Shown: piece after piece, positions 20,069 through 31,244 of the stretch
Layout: every line of letters begins with the position of its first letter
Numbering within the stretch: the first letter of the stretch is position 1
Assembly (NCBI RefSeq): GCF_023159225.1
Contig: NC_063162.1
Location: forward strand, 86,147,438 to 86,211,437
Direction of reading: 5' to 3'
DNA: 64,000 bases
From: Perognathus longimembris pacificus
Taxonomy: Eukaryota; Chordata; Mammalia; Rodentia; Heteromyidae
Position numbers and translations under genes: made by a program
Notes under the pieces: generated by a model
Database searches by the model: none
What the model was told of the DNA's origin: nothing
What the model saw: the letters and a program-made list of their open reading frames with translations, nothing else

Positions 20069-20940
20069 ATACCTTTGCAGGCCTTTAACAGATCTCAATA
20101 AGGACACAATCTCAGGTCTACAAGCTTTCTTTACTAAACAGATGTATCAGCTTAAAATTCTCACTGCCAGTCAGAGCTTTGAGTAAATGCGGGGGTGAGA
20201 TTTTAATCTATCCTCTCATTTGACAAACTTACCCTTACTAACCACTATCACAGATGACTGGCAAATTCCTGCCCAGTAGACAGACATGGGCATTGGAAAG
20301 GCATGCTTATGAACTATTCTTCTAGGACTTCCCGGCTTTGATTAACTTTTGAAAGGCCAAACAGTAGTGACTCTAGGATCTGACACCATCTCTGCCATCC
20401 AAGCAGTGGCTTACTGCCTCTGGATGCTCCATCACTTTTGTCCCAGGAGGAGTGACTTTCCACTGGACTTGGACTCAGGGCCTGAGCACTGTCCCCCAGC
20501 TCTCCAGCTCAAGGCTAGCACCCTACCACTTTGAGCTCCACACCACTCCGTTCCCAGCACTCTGCTGGCTGATTAGAGACAAGTCTCTCACAGGGACCTT
20601 TCTTTGCCCGGGCTGGCTTTGAACCACAGATTCAGATCAGTGAGTCTTATAAGGGGCCACTTTACTCCAATTATAAGCAACAAGGTGGTCCACACAGAAG
20701 TAGTTTTTAAGCATGCTCTCTTACCTGGAACTTATTAAGGGTCAGTATTAGATCTTGACAAACTTGTAAGAATCACCTGTGCTTCTCTGTGGGCCTGCTG
20801 GAAACTGTTACAAAAAACCTACAAAGAAGCTGGAATGGCAATTAAACATTATGGTAGCCATAATTCTCCTTTTCTCACTTTGCAATAATTATTTAGGACA
20901 ATTTTATTTCCAAATTTCTTATCTAGAAATGTATTCTTGA
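20069..20940 (-). other. Non-coding block X of provirus 3
   Basis: Nearly the same sequence as 10249-11076, including the SINE-derived part (about 20450-20645). No long open frame. The junction with integrase differs from that of provirus 2 by a short extra segment. Confidence 0.78.
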
Positions 20941-21650
20941 TTTCCAAAGCCTTTTTAACACTAACAACATATTAGCTTTTATCTGCATCAGAAAAACTGA
21001 AGCTCACAGGCATTCTGAAACCAGGTGCCGCCCTTTGCCTATGGGCTGCTTGTTTCAAAAGAGCCTCTTTTTTTTTTTTTCAGTCCCAGTTACTGCATGG
21101 CATGAAGACCTTTGAATTTTTCCTTAATGCAAGAATCACAATTAGAAATACTTATCCATTCAGCTTTCCAATATATTAGTGAGAAACACTGGCCCATTTT
21201 GCAATTTCTTCCTACATACATAGAGTTAATGAGAGTTTACTTCTATCCCCATTAGTTTAATATATATATATATCCTTTTAAATCCAAATTTCTGACACTT
21301 AGCTCTGATTTTTTTAAATTTTAATTAAAGAACCCTGAGAAATCCTTTTTTAACTCTAGTTCCTCTTTAAAACAATGCAATAATACCTTTAAAGCATTTG
21401 GTAATGCCCAAACTTGATGACCATTTGAATTTAAACTTAAACTTAGTTTTGCATCATACCGCAGTCTTGAAAATGTTCACACTCACACATGCACACCCAT
21501 ACATTTTCAAAAGATCTTAGAGCGCACAGAATAAGCATCGGCCGTACATTTTAAGACAAAAACCTTTAACAAATGATTTTAGCATTCTCCAGCCTCATTT
21601 TCCAGGGCTTGATAGTTTTAGTAAAACATTTTAGCGCACCAAACAATTTT
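20941..21650 (-). other. Unidentified non-coding stretch in provirus 3
   Basis: AT-rich sequence between block X and gag. Contains a T-rich tract (about 21067) and a (TA)n of about 12 bp (21261). It is not present in provirus 2 and I recognise no gene or repeat in it. Confidence 0.5.
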
Positions 21651-21794
21651 CTGCTTAAGAAGGCTGGGTGGGGGTCCCCCTAGAGTTCTTTTTTTGCGGA
21701 CACTCTCACTGATTGACTGATTGTGGGCTGTCACCTGTACATCTTTCCAGTGAGCTAAAGTCAAGTCCAGGAGAGTGGAAGGAACGTTCCCCAT
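21651..21794 (-). pseudogene. gag start (matrix N-terminus) in provirus 3
   Basis: The ATG at 21792-21794 starts MGNVPSTLLDLTLAHWKDVQ, a gammaretroviral matrix N-terminus with myristoylation glycine. Matrix is lost after about 45 residues. The open frame continues upstream to an ATG at 21992 with a hydrophobic segment (CLVFVPVIIFVCFFLALCL) just before the Gag start, as in provirus 1 although the sequence is different. Confidence 0.78.
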
Positions 21795-21904
21795 CATCCG
21801 TTTGTCAGTCAGGCACAGCGCGAGAAAGAAACACACAAAAATAATCACAGGCACAAAGACCAGACAACACTTACAGACAGAGTTAGGGAGCCGTGGCTTA
21901 CAGG

Positions 21905-22030
21905 TTCGACTGTGTCTCTCCTGCCCCTGTGTGGAGGCAGACCACACAGTCTCACTGTGTCTCTCCTGCCCCTGTGAGGGGGCAGACCACACAGTCTTGA
22001 GGCTCTCTCCTGTTCCTGTGTAGGAGCGGA
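21905..22030 (-). repeat. Tandem repeats in provirus 3 leader
   Basis: Two and a half to three copies of a unit of roughly 50-56 bp (TGTCTCTCCTGCCCCTGTG, GGCAGACCACACAGTCT). Unrelated in sequence to the array in provirus 2 but in the same leader position. Confidence 0.78.
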
Positions 22031-22342
22031 CCAGACAACCCCGAATATAGAGTGGACTGGACGGGTGCCCCTTAGAAGGGCCTTCTGGTCCAGTCCTTCA
22101 GGTTCAGGGTGGTAGTGGGAAGCCTGAGCCCCCTGTGGAGGGTTTGCGGTGCTCCCAAGTCCTCCAGGACTGCCCATATGAGCGTGTCCACTCCGGCTGG
22201 TCCTTCACTACCTACAGGTTCAGATTCAGGCGGCTGGCCAAAACAGAAAACAAAACTACAAATCACACAGACACAGACACACAGAATGAACAGCGCTATT
22301 TTCTTACCTTCGGAGTCTGGGGTCTCGGGGGTATCTGGGGCC

Positions 22343-22360
22343 ATCCCGGACGAAACCCCA
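22343..22360 (-). promoter_or_regulatory. Variant primer binding site, provirus 3
   Basis: TGGGGTTTCGTCCGGGAT, the same two-base variant as provirus 2. Confidence 0.8.
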
Positions 22361-22362
22361 AA

Positions 22363-22680
22363 TGTTGTGCCAAGTCGCAAGACCACCACCAAGAAGGCCA
22401 CCGAGACTCAGACATTTCCGAAATGCAAAAGCAAGGCAAGGCTTTATTTAAGCGAGCTGCAACTCGGGCCTCGTCCTACCCACCGACACAGCGGAGGTTA
22501 GGAGGGAGCCCTGAGCTGTGATTACATAGGGCTTATAAAGGCAAAGAACAAGGTTACAACAATCAGCTGTTCGAGCAAGCAAGATTAGGACACAGGTACA
22601 AATCTGATTGGCTCAAGGTTCGATTCTAAAATGGGGTTCACGTGGTAAAATGGGGCCTGACTTCAAAGTCTGGCACTTCA
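22363..22680 (-). mobile_element. 5' LTR of provirus 3 (318 bp)
   Basis: TG..CA ends, intact AATAAA (plus strand TTTATT at about 22443) and TATA-like TTTATAAG. Followed by the TTAT duplication. Confidence 0.9.
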
Positions 22681-22745
22681 TTATCACCACATTGAAGCAA
22701 AAATCAGAAACACCAGTCAATCTCCTAGATTCAGTTTCCCAAATC

Positions 22746-22969
22746 TTTTTTTTTTTTTTTTTTTTTGGTTTTTTTTTGGCCAGTCCTTGGGGTTGGACTC
22801 AGGGCCTGAGCACTGTCCCTGGCTTCTTCTTGCTCAAGGCTAGCACTCTGCCTCTTGAGCCACAGAGCCACTTCTGGCTTTTTCTGTTTTTGTGGTGCTG
22901 AGGAATTGAACATAGGGCTTCATGCATGCTAGGCAAGCACTCTACTAATAATCCACATTCCCAGCCCCT
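22746..22969 (-). repeat. ID-dimer SINE
   Basis: Antisense dimer with a T-rich start of about 22, then CAAGGCTAGCACTCTGCC and end CCACATTCCCAGCCCC. Confidence 0.85.
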
Positions 22970-23689
22970 CAGTTTCCCAAACCTTAAATCTACTCAAATT
23001 AAACTAGAGATCTCCAAGTCAAAAAACCATCTGTAGAAAGTAAGCTAGAGTTGGGAGAAAGAATAACCCACACAATAGGTTTAACTATGAGAGGTTTGGT
23101 TTTGTTTTCTCTTCACCCTATAAGAAGCCTGGAGGAGGCAGTTTGCTTTGGGTCTCAAGGGCTCTAGGCCTATTGTATGGAGGAGAGTCTGCTGTAGACC
23201 TGCCCAGCTTCCTTGCTACTTCGTCACAGGCTGAATCTGTGAGCCACTTGGCCCCACTGCCTAATTTCTTCTCACAGATCCCAAGTTAGACTCACCTCTT
23301 TTGCAGATTTTGGCTCAGACACTACTCCCAGTGCAGCCCTCCGGCCTTAGGATCCTAGGAGCTGAGGATCCTCATCTGCCCTTGCTCCCAGTTTCCCAAG
23401 CAGATTATATTGCAGTTGCTCACAGTGGAAATTGGCTTGATAATTCTTTCATTGATATTTTTTTTGCCTTTTTTCTGTCTCAATTTACACTTCTATCAGT
23501 GTTTCCTAAGAACATTTCCCCAGTACAATTCTGAGCACGGTCCAACATTTGTCGGTCCTTGAGAAACTCTGACTACGATAAAGAGCTAGCAGCAGCAGCA
23601 AAGCAGGCTTTCCTTCTCACCGCCTAGTGACACAATCTTGATTGTGAGTCTGCCTTGGTGGGAGATGGGGAGGAAGGAAGAAGTTGGGT
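22970..23689. other. No recognisable gene
   Basis: Single-copy-looking sequence of mixed composition. I found no supported gene or repeat family. Confidence 0.45.
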
Positions 23690-23835
23690 ATACCTAGTAT
23701 ACTAGTTAAGACTAAATGAGGGGCGGAAGGGGGAATGAGGGAGGAGATAACAAACAGTACAAGAAATGTATCCAATTCCTAACTTATGAAACTGTAACCT
23801 CTCTGTACATCAGTTTGACAATAAAAATAAGCTCC
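23690..23835 (+). mobile_element. L1 3' UTR end
   Basis: Matches the L1 3' end seen at 29722-29790 (GTAACCTCTCTGTACATCA, CAATAAAAATAA). Confidence 0.6.
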
Positions 23836-24017
23836 CAGGCTCCACACAAACCTGAACTCTCTGCCCTAGAGCTATAATTGGCCACTCCCACTCATCACTT
23901 AGTCCTACCTACTTCCCCTCTAGCCCCAGAGTTATAGAAGTTACCACCTGGATTTAGAGGCAGACGCCATATCGTTTCCTCTCCCATGGGAGATTTGGTC
24001 CTACTAAAAAACCTCTG

Positions 24018-24422
24018 TATTGCTGGGAAAATGGTGGAGAATGGAAAAGGAATAGGCTGGACTTGATCATCAAAAGGCGAGGACTGTTTATTGAGGAACA
24101 GTGAGGGGCACAGACCTTCCCTGGGCATTGGAGTTTGTGCGATGGGGTGAATTTGGGACCAGGTTTATATGAGGTCTGGGCAAGGAGGCAGATTATTGAA
24201 AGCACCAGGAAGTTGGGGCTTTTCCGTTTGGCCCACAAAGGTTTTTTTTTTTTTTTTTTTTTTTACAGCTGGGCATATGTGAGATGTTCTGCCTGTATAT
24301 CAAAGCAGGTTCCCATATTGAGGTTTTGCCTAGTGCCTGCATATCAAAGCAGGTTTGCATATTGAGGTTCCTGCCTGGTGTCTGTATGGGCCTGAGGCAA
24401 TAGGATGGGGGTCAATCCTACA
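24018..24422 (-). mobile_element. Probable solo LTR, minus orientation
   Basis: TATA-like sequence at 24163-24170 and AATAAA at 24087-24092 in promoter-to-poly(A) order and spacing on the minus strand. Ends could be TGTAGGATTG..CAATACA. The U3 part has a repeated unit (ATATCAAAGCAGGTT and CATATTGAGGTT, twice, about 24297 and 24345). A poly-T tract of about 22 lies at 24241. No target duplication found. Confidence 0.45.
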
Positions 24423-24494
24423 CTTATAAACCTTCTTCTCCTGTCCATGACTATCTCCACATGGTCCCCTGGAATGGTTAGGACAGATTCTTTC

Positions 24495-25210
24495 AATATT
24501 TGTAATCCTAGTTACTTAAGGGGCTGAAATCTGAAGATTCTGGTTCAAAACCATTGTGAGAAGACAAATCTGAGACACTCTTATCTCTAGTTAGCCAGCA
24601 AAAAGCTGGTAATGGAGGCATGGCTTAAATGGTAGAGTGCCAGATTTGAGCAGAAAAGGCCAAAGGAGATGCTGAGGTCTTAAATCTAAGCTCCAGTACT
24701 GGCACAAAAACAAACAAACAAAAAACAACTAGTAAAATGGAACTCCCCAAACCCAAGAGGTGATTAATAAATGAAAAAAAGACTATCATTCAAATCTTAA
24801 AAGTCCCCCAGAGGTCCATGTTTGAAGGCTTGGCCCCTGGCTTGGAGCCTTTAGGAGATGGGGCCTAGTGACAGGTCATTAAGTTATTGAGGACAAGCCT
24901 GTGAACAGGACATTGAAACCTCAGCCCCCTCCTTCTTCCTCTTCAGCTTTTTCATGAAGCAAAGTAAGGACCAAAATGCCAGAATTAAGCTGAGTGCTGG
25001 TGCCTCATGCCTGTAATCCTAGCTACTCTGGAGGCTCAGATCTGAGGATTGTGGTTCAAAGCCAGGCTGGGCATAGTCTCTTATCTCCAATAAACTGCTC
25101 AGAAAATGCTGGAAGTGGTGCTGTGTCTCAAGTGATAGAGCACTAGTCTTGAGCAAAAGAAGCTCAGGGACAGTGCCCAGGCCCTGAATTCAAGCCCTCG
25201 AGTCACTGGA
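24495..25210 (+). repeat. Two B1/ID composite SINEs
   Basis: About 24495-24715 (diverged) and 24992-25210 (GCCTGTAATCCTAGCTACTC, GGAAGTGGTGCTGTG, TTCAAGCC). Sequence between them is not recognised. 25211-25754 holds nothing I recognise beyond a short GA-rich run (about 25402-25450). Confidence 0.75.
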
Positions 25211-25754
25211 TAGAGGTGAAGTTTAGTGAAGCTTCCCTTTAAATAGAGAACTCCTCACTGAGGGTCTTGACTTCAATAGCAGAATAAGAATGTCTGAACA
25301 AGTCATGATGGTGCGAAAACTTGGCAGAACCTTATTAATTAAGTAGACAAATAGAAGGGCAAGGGCACACTCTAGCAGAGTATGGGTACTGTCATAGGGA
25401 GATAGAGAGACACCCATGGAGAGACAGAGAGAAAGAGATGGAGAGACACATAGCTCCTTGTGCTCTTGGGTTAATTATAGGGTAAAGGCAGGGGGTCTGG
25501 CTTGCTCTAAGAACACCTGGTGTTATTCTGAGTTTCAGGTAAGAATGCATCCGGTCAGACTGTTGTTAATCCTTGGGTGAGAATTGGTTGTTAATCCCTC
25601 AGGAAGGAATGCATCCTGTTGCCTCTCTTTGAAGCAGAGATGGCACTTCTATTTCTAAATACCGTATTTCTGAGTAGCCTTCACCAGGCCTCAGTTTCCT
25701 TAAGTTATACTGCTTTACAAGGACTGGTAATATAGTTATAATATATATAATAAA

Positions 25755-26069
25755 TGTTAGGTCCTCCCCCTGAGGGCTACATGCAGATGCCCCCACCTCA
25801 TTGTCTCCACCCAGTTACCTGGGTAACCTGAAGACCTGGAGGCAGTTACCTCCCCTTTCCCTGAGGTCACATCCTAATCCACCTGGCCACACCCCTTGCC
25901 CCTGCCCTAAATAAAGCAGGGCTGGATGGGGGTTGCTCTCTCTCTCTCCCTTCTCTCCGGCCATGGATCATCTTGGCCACAGGCCAGCAGTTCCGTAATA
26001 AACTTTCTTTCCTGCCTGAATACCGCGTGGCGTTCTCCTTTACCGGTTTCCTACTTTAAAAACCTAACA
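25755..26069 (+). mobile_element. LTR with perfect TGTTAGGT/ACCTAACA ends
   Basis: 315 bp, plus orientation. Its 8-bp terminal inverted repeat is perfect. Contains CCTAAATAAAGCAGG (TATA-like) and CCGTAATAAACTTTC (poly(A)-like) in the right order. Same family as 6364-6682. No target duplication is obvious because the flanks are TA-rich. Confidence 0.82.
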
Positions 26070-26099
26070 TATATTATATATGTATATAAGCTGTCCTTT

Positions 26100-26465
26100 A
26101 GCTTTTTTACACTAAAGAGTGGCATCCTATCACTTGAGCCATAGCTCTTCTTCTGGAGTTTTGGTCATCATTTTCCTGCCCTGGCTGTTTGGTTTTTTTT
26201 TGCCAGTCCTGGGCCTTGGACTCAGGGCCTGAGCACTGTCCCTGGCTTCCTTTTGCTCAAGGCTACCACTCTGCCACTTGAGCCACAGCGCCACTTCTGG
26301 CCATTTTCTATATATGTGGTGCTGGGGAATTGAACCCAGGGCTTCATATATACTAGGCAAGCTCTCTTGCTACTAGGCAAAATTCCCAGCCCTCCTGCCC
26401 TGGCTGACTTTGAACTAGGTACTCAGATCTCAGCCTCCTCAGCAGCTAGTATTACAGGTGTGAGT
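26100..26465 (-). repeat. ID-dimer SINE nested in a composite SINE
   Basis: The dimer occupies about 26190-26393 and interrupts an older antisense B1/ID composite. The 14-bp duplication TCCTGCCCTGGCTG lies on both sides (about 26176 and 26394), which proves the insertion order. Confidence 0.88.
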
Positions 26466-27366
26466 CCAACTGTGTTTTGGCTTCGAGTGATTCCAACCAG
26501 GTCTCCCTCCAGGATCGATGCAATGATCAACCTGAAAATACATAAACTATAGAGATAGAAAACATTGTAAAAGACCTTTGAGAATCCCCAAACACTATTT
26601 ACTAGAGCTTTAAAAGCCTTGCTGAAATGCTCTAAGAATACTATGAAGAAATGGCAATAAGCCATGGCACTCTTAGCCCTCTACCTAAAAATATTATATA
26701 TTCAAACAATTAAATTTATCTTCCTTCCTAATCTGTTTTATTAAAGAGTGGAATTTTTATAACTTTTTGGGAGTCCATCCCATGTTTATAAATGATAATT
26801 CTTCCTGAACAATGGCTTCTATATGTAGAAACAAAAGGGCTATGAATGATTGAAATGGAGTCAGCAAATCACCAGACTTGTGCTTCCTCTGTTGCTATGA
26901 TACAGAAACATTGTGAGACAAATGTCATATACTTATAGAAACTGCATCTGCCTGGAACTGATTTGTGAAGTGAATTGAATTCTTCTTTCATAGTGGGTAA
27001 GGACATTGCAGAGAAGAAACCTTTGATTTAGGTGGAAAGCGCCATTACCCTCTGGAAGCATATAGATTTGTGTAGAGATTACACAGATTGAAAGGAGTGG
27101 GAGGAGCTGAGGACCTGAGGCTAGGGAAATGCTAACACAGATAACTAGTGACCAGTGAATCCTTTATTTAGCTCCCCATCAGATGGTTAATCTGAACCAA
27201 CTAGGTGGGTGCTAGGCATAAGGGCCAAAACAGGAAACAAGACAATCCCTGCCCTACGCTTTTGTCAGAGGAAGACAGGCAAATTGGCTACAATTAAATA
27301 CTGTGAGGTAACAGATCACAGGTGAGACAAATTCATGGGAGGAAGTTTAACTCATACATTTCCTTT
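26466..27366. other. No recognisable feature
   Basis: AT-rich single-copy-looking DNA without a supported gene or known repeat. Confidence 0.45.
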
Positions 27367-28250
27367 TTTTGCTAGTCCTGGGGCTTGAACTCAGGGCCTG
27401 ACCACTGTCCTTGGCTTCTTTCTGCTCAAGGCTAGCATTCCACCACTTGAGCCACTGAGCCACCTCTGCCTTTTCTGTTTATGTGATGCTGAGGAATCAA
27501 ACCCAGGGCTTCATGTATGCTAGGCAAGTACTTTACCGCTAGGCCACATTCCCAGTCCTCCTTTTATTTTTATTATCAATTAAAACTTATGAACTCATAG
27601 ATGAACTCGACCCTGCAGGCTGGACCAGGGGGATGGGAATTCTCACAGGAGATCTTAGTACTAAACTCCAAAAACAAAGGCTAACATTTTCACCTGAGAG
27701 ACAACCTACTTTCAGTTGATTGAAAGTGTATTTGTAACAAGTACTTACAATTTTTGCTGAAAAGCACTGGCTACTGGACCCATGAATTAAAAGGAAAACA
27801 AAAACAAAAGAACAACAGAGGAAAAAACCCTCCTTTCAATTTCCTGAAGTTCTTTTTTTTTTTTTTTTGGCCAGTCCTGGGACCTGGGCTCAGGGCATGA
27901 GCACTGTCCCTGGCTTCTTTTTGCTCAAGGCTAGCACTCTGCCACTTGAGCCACAGCGCCACTTCTGGCCATTTTCTGTATATGTGGTGCTGGGGAATTG
28001 AACCCAGGGCCTCATGTATACAAGGCAAGCACTCTTGCCACTAGGCCATATACCCAGCCCTCAATTTCCTGAGGGTTCACTGATTTAAACCCAAGAATGT
28101 CTATGAGACTCTTACCTCCAACTACCTACCAAAAGCCAGAAGTAGAGCTGTGGCTTAGGAGGTAGAGAACCAGCCTTGAAAAAAGCTCAAGAGTAACACT
28201 TAGGTACTGAGTTCAAGCTCTGGGAATGATACCACTTCCTTCCCCACCAA
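27367..28250. repeat. ID-dimer SINEs and a composite fragment
   Basis: 27367-27560 and 27851-28062 are antisense ID dimers. 28085-28250 is a plus-strand composite fragment (CTTACCTCCAACTACC, GAGCTGTGGCTTAGGAGG). Confidence 0.82.
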
Positions 28251-28469
28251 AAAAAGAAAAAAATGATGACAAAGTCCAATCCAAGCGTTTTGGTAGATGC
28301 ATATCAGTTTTTACTAGGTAACATGGCCTGAGGTAAGTTTGGTAAAAAGTAAATTCTAAAATATGTAATCCTAATTAATATAGTTAATTTAACCCTCCTT
28401 TGTACAACTAATGTATGCTAAAGAAAATATAATATACAATCCTCTTTGTGTTTAAAAACCAATATTTAA

Positions 28470-28955
28470 ACACTCACGTTTCTAGCAGCACTATTCACAA
28501 GTCAAAATATGGTATTAGCCTAGGTACCCATCAGTAGATGAATGGATAAGGAAAATGTGGCATATATAGCCAAAGAAATTACATTGCAGGAAAATGAACA
28601 AAACCAGAACACATTAAATAAAACAAGCCAGAATGACAGGCATACTACATGTTCTATTTATACAGAATCTCATATTTAAAAATGAATAGCTGGAATGTAT
28701 AATAGGTTTGGAGGTGGGTACTAGTATCACTGAATATGAGGGTGCATGTGTGGGGGATATGTTCAAAGCACTCTATATCTATATATAAAATAGAATGAAA
28801 CCGGTCTAAGTGTTCCAAGGCGGGGGGGGGGGGGGGTGGAAAATGGTATGAGAGGAATGATAGTGGATGAATTTAACCCTGGTAGGCTGAATGCATATAC
28901 AGGATCATTATAAACGAAACCCCTTTGTACAACTAACATATTCTAATAAAAATGG
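28470..28955 (+). mobile_element. L1 3' end, plus orientation
   Basis: AGCAGCACTATTCACAAG, GTACCCATCAGTAGATGAAT and GGATAAGGAAAATGTGGCAT are typical of the end of L1 ORF2. A G-run of about 18 (28821-28838) and the 3' UTR follow. Confidence 0.8.
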
Positions 28956-29290
28956 AGGAAGTGGCATCGTGGCTGAAGTGGTAGAGAGCTAGCCTTGAGC
29001 TGAAGAGCTCAGGGACAATGCCCAGACCTGGAGTTCATGACTGAAAGAAAAAAATAAAGCAGGCTGGGTACCGGTGGCTCACCTGTAATCCTCAGTAGGC
29101 TAAGATCTGAGGATCGCTGTTCAAAGGCAGCCCCCACAGCAAAAGCCTGAGACTCATCTCCAATTAACCATGAGAAAACTGGAAATGGCGCGTGGCTCAA
29201 GTGGTAGAGTGCTAGCCTTGAGCTGAAGAGCTCAGGGACAATACCCAGGCTCAGGGTTCATGCCCTATGCACCACCAAAAAAAAAAAAGG
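28956..29290 (+). repeat. ID fragment and B1/ID composite SINE
   Basis: 28956-29042 is a right-hand ID unit; 29062-29290 a composite (GGTGGCTCACCTGTAATCC, GAGCTCAGGGACAATACCC, A tail). Confidence 0.75.
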
Positions 29291-29329
29291 AAAAACCCAT
29301 ACATTTGGGAGAGCAATTGAAATGATTGT

Positions 29330-29790
29330 TTAGGAATGGCTAACTGTAGATGAATGTAGGGTGTATCTAAAACAGGTGAACAAATGCAGTACTGGTACTC
29401 ACTATGCACTATGTTGAAAATGAACTTTGCAACTTGTGAGTAGGGATGGGAGGGAAAGCAGAGCAAGGGAAGGGGGTGACATTGCCACAAAAGAAAGGTA
29501 CTCTTGGGCTGGGAATATGGCCTAGTGGCAAGAGTGCTTGCCTTGTATACATGAAGCCCTGGGTTCTATTCCCCAGCACCACATATACAGAAAATGGCCA
29601 GAAGTGGCGCTGTGGCTCAAGTGGCAGAGTGCTAGCCTTGAGCAAAAAAGCCAGGGACAGTGCTCAGGCCCTGAGTTCATGGCCTCGACTGGCCAAAAAA
29701 ACAAAACAAGAAAGGTACTCTTTACCTGACCTATGTAACTGTAACCCCTCTGTATATCACCTTTACAACAATAAAAACATTAAAAAAAAA
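29330..29790 (+). mobile_element. L1 3' UTR interrupted by an ID-dimer SINE
   Basis: L1 3' end text (CACTATGTTGAAAATGAAC and, after the SINE, GTAACTGTAACCCCTCTGTA, CAATAAAAACATT). The same 3' end occurs at 35980-36140. The SINE sits at 29505-29707. Confidence 0.7.
29505..29707 (+). repeat. ID-dimer SINE with 14-bp target duplication
   Basis: Full dimer flanked by AAGAAAGGTACTCT at 29491-29504 and 29708-29721. A clean example of the family in this window. Confidence 0.93.
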
Positions 29791-29867
29791 ACTTTCTCAA
29801 TAAAGGTGAGTTATTCTGGGGGAAAACAAAGTACTCTTTACCTGACTTTTATATAGTTACTTTTGGC

Positions 29868-30105
29868 AGGGGACTTGTAACTCTGGCTACTCAGGAGGCT
29901 GAGATCTGAGGATCACCAATCAAAGCCAGCTCAGGCAGGAAAGGCCATGAGATTATTAATGCCCAAGAAACAACTCAGGAAAAGCTGGATGTGGCACTGT
30001 GGCCTAAGTTGTAGAGTGCTGGCCTTGAGCAAAAAGCTTAGGGACAGCTCCCAGGCCCTGAGCTCAAGCCTCAGGACCAGCAGGAAAAAAAAAGCAAAAA
30101 CAAAA
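29868..30105 (+). repeat. B1/ID composite SINE
   Basis: CTGGCTACTCAGGAGGCTGA head, right ID unit (GGCCTTGAGCAAAAAGC), A-rich tail. Confidence 0.78.
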
Positions 30106-30199
30106 CATAAATATTGTGAGTTCTCACAACTTGTTTTCCTAACCTTTTATCTTCAAACTTTTCTTTCCTCTTTAAATATATTTATAATTAAAAATTCAG

Positions 30200-30352
30200 G
30201 CCAGGGATCAGTGCTCTAACCGCCATGGTCTGATCCGGAAGTACAGGCTCTGCCAGTATGTGAAGGACGTTGGATTCATTAAGTTGGACTAATCTTTGAA
30301 TGGATTATCCAAGACATCAAGCCCACTGAAAGACTGTATTTGTACATAAAGT
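30200..30352 (+). pseudogene. RPS29: RPS29 processed pseudogene fragment
   Basis: Encodes the C-terminal part of ribosomal protein S29: a [14 protein letters not shown] stretch (one early base change) followed by [13 protein letters not shown] and a stop, without introns, then 3' UTR-like sequence ending GTACATAAAGTAAAAA. The zinc-ribbon N-terminus is missing and a codon or more is lost in the middle. A 5'-truncated retrocopy, not functional. Confidence 0.75.
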
Positions 30353-30376
30353 AAAAATTCAGGAAATCTTTAAAAA

Positions 30377-31010
30377 AATGCAGCTCACACCTGTTATCTT
30401 GTTAACTAAGGAGGCTGAGATCTGAGAATCGTGATTCAAAACCAGCCAGGGCAAAGGAGTCCATGAGAAACGAAATCTACATTTTGCCACTAAAAAGCCG
30501 GAAGTAGAGCTGTAGTTACTATCCTTGAGGAATAAAAAGCTCAGGGATAGTACTGAAGCTGAGCTCAACTCTCAGGACTGGTACACACATATATACACAC
30601 AAAATAAAAAAATCCAATTAAGGCCAGCAATGTGGTATTAATGGCCTTGTATGTACAAAGCCTCTGGGCTTGATTCCTCAGTACCACATAAACAGAAAAA
30701 AAAAACCCTGAAGTGGCGCTGTGGCTCAAGTGATAGACTGGGAGCCTTGAGCAAAAGCAGCTCAGGAACACTACCTAGGCCCTTACTTCAAGCCCCAGGA
30801 CTTGGGGGGGGAGGGGGAGCACTTATAAAGATCACAATTCAAAGCCAGGCCAGACAGTAAAGTCCTTGAGACTCTCACCTCCAATTAACCACCAGAAAAC
30901 TGGAAGTGGTGCCCTGGCTCAAGTGGGTAGAGCACTAGCCTTGAGCACAAAGAGGCTCAGGGACAGTGCCTAGGCCCTGAATTGAAACTCCACAACCAAC
31001 GAAAGAAGCA
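30377..31010 (+). repeat. Three SINEs in a row
   Basis: 30377-30600 composite, 30622-30806 diverged ID dimer, 30826-31010 composite ending in AAACAAAACAAAAC. All plus orientation, directly downstream of the CBX3 transcript end. Confidence 0.75.
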
Positions 31011-31244
31011 AACAAAACAAAACAAACACTTATATGGAAGATACAGGAGTGGGCAAGCATATGCATCTCTATTGTTGAAAATCATCTAAAAATGAAAAAC
31101 AAAACGAAAAAACAAAAGGCATACGATACTCTTCAAGTATCAAACCTCATTCTAATGAGGCAAATATCTATCTCAATGAACGGTTGGGATGCTTTCATGC
31201 TCATTATAGAAGAAATCAGATAGTGAAAAAATCTCATCACATAA

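Larger units (their letters stand above)
18221..22680 (-). mobile_element. Provirus 3, recombinant ERV with target duplication
   Basis: 4460 bp from LTR to LTR, flanked by TTAT at 18217-18220 and 22681-22684. Minus-strand order: 5' LTR, variant primer site, leader with its own tandem repeats, start of gag, unidentified non-coding sequence, block X, the integrase core and C-terminus, 3' region, polypurine tract, 3' LTR. The two LTRs differ at many positions and in length (318 and 355 bp), so it is older than provirus 2. Confidence 0.92.

Noticed and set aside
24290..24400. Short direct repeats as a CRISPR-like array
   Set aside because: Only two imperfect units without spacers, in a mammalian LTR-like context.
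29538..29729. Many recurring 60-85-codon frames with motifs like EALGSIPQHHIYRK
   Set aside because: These are translations of the ID-dimer SINE and recur at every copy; not genes.
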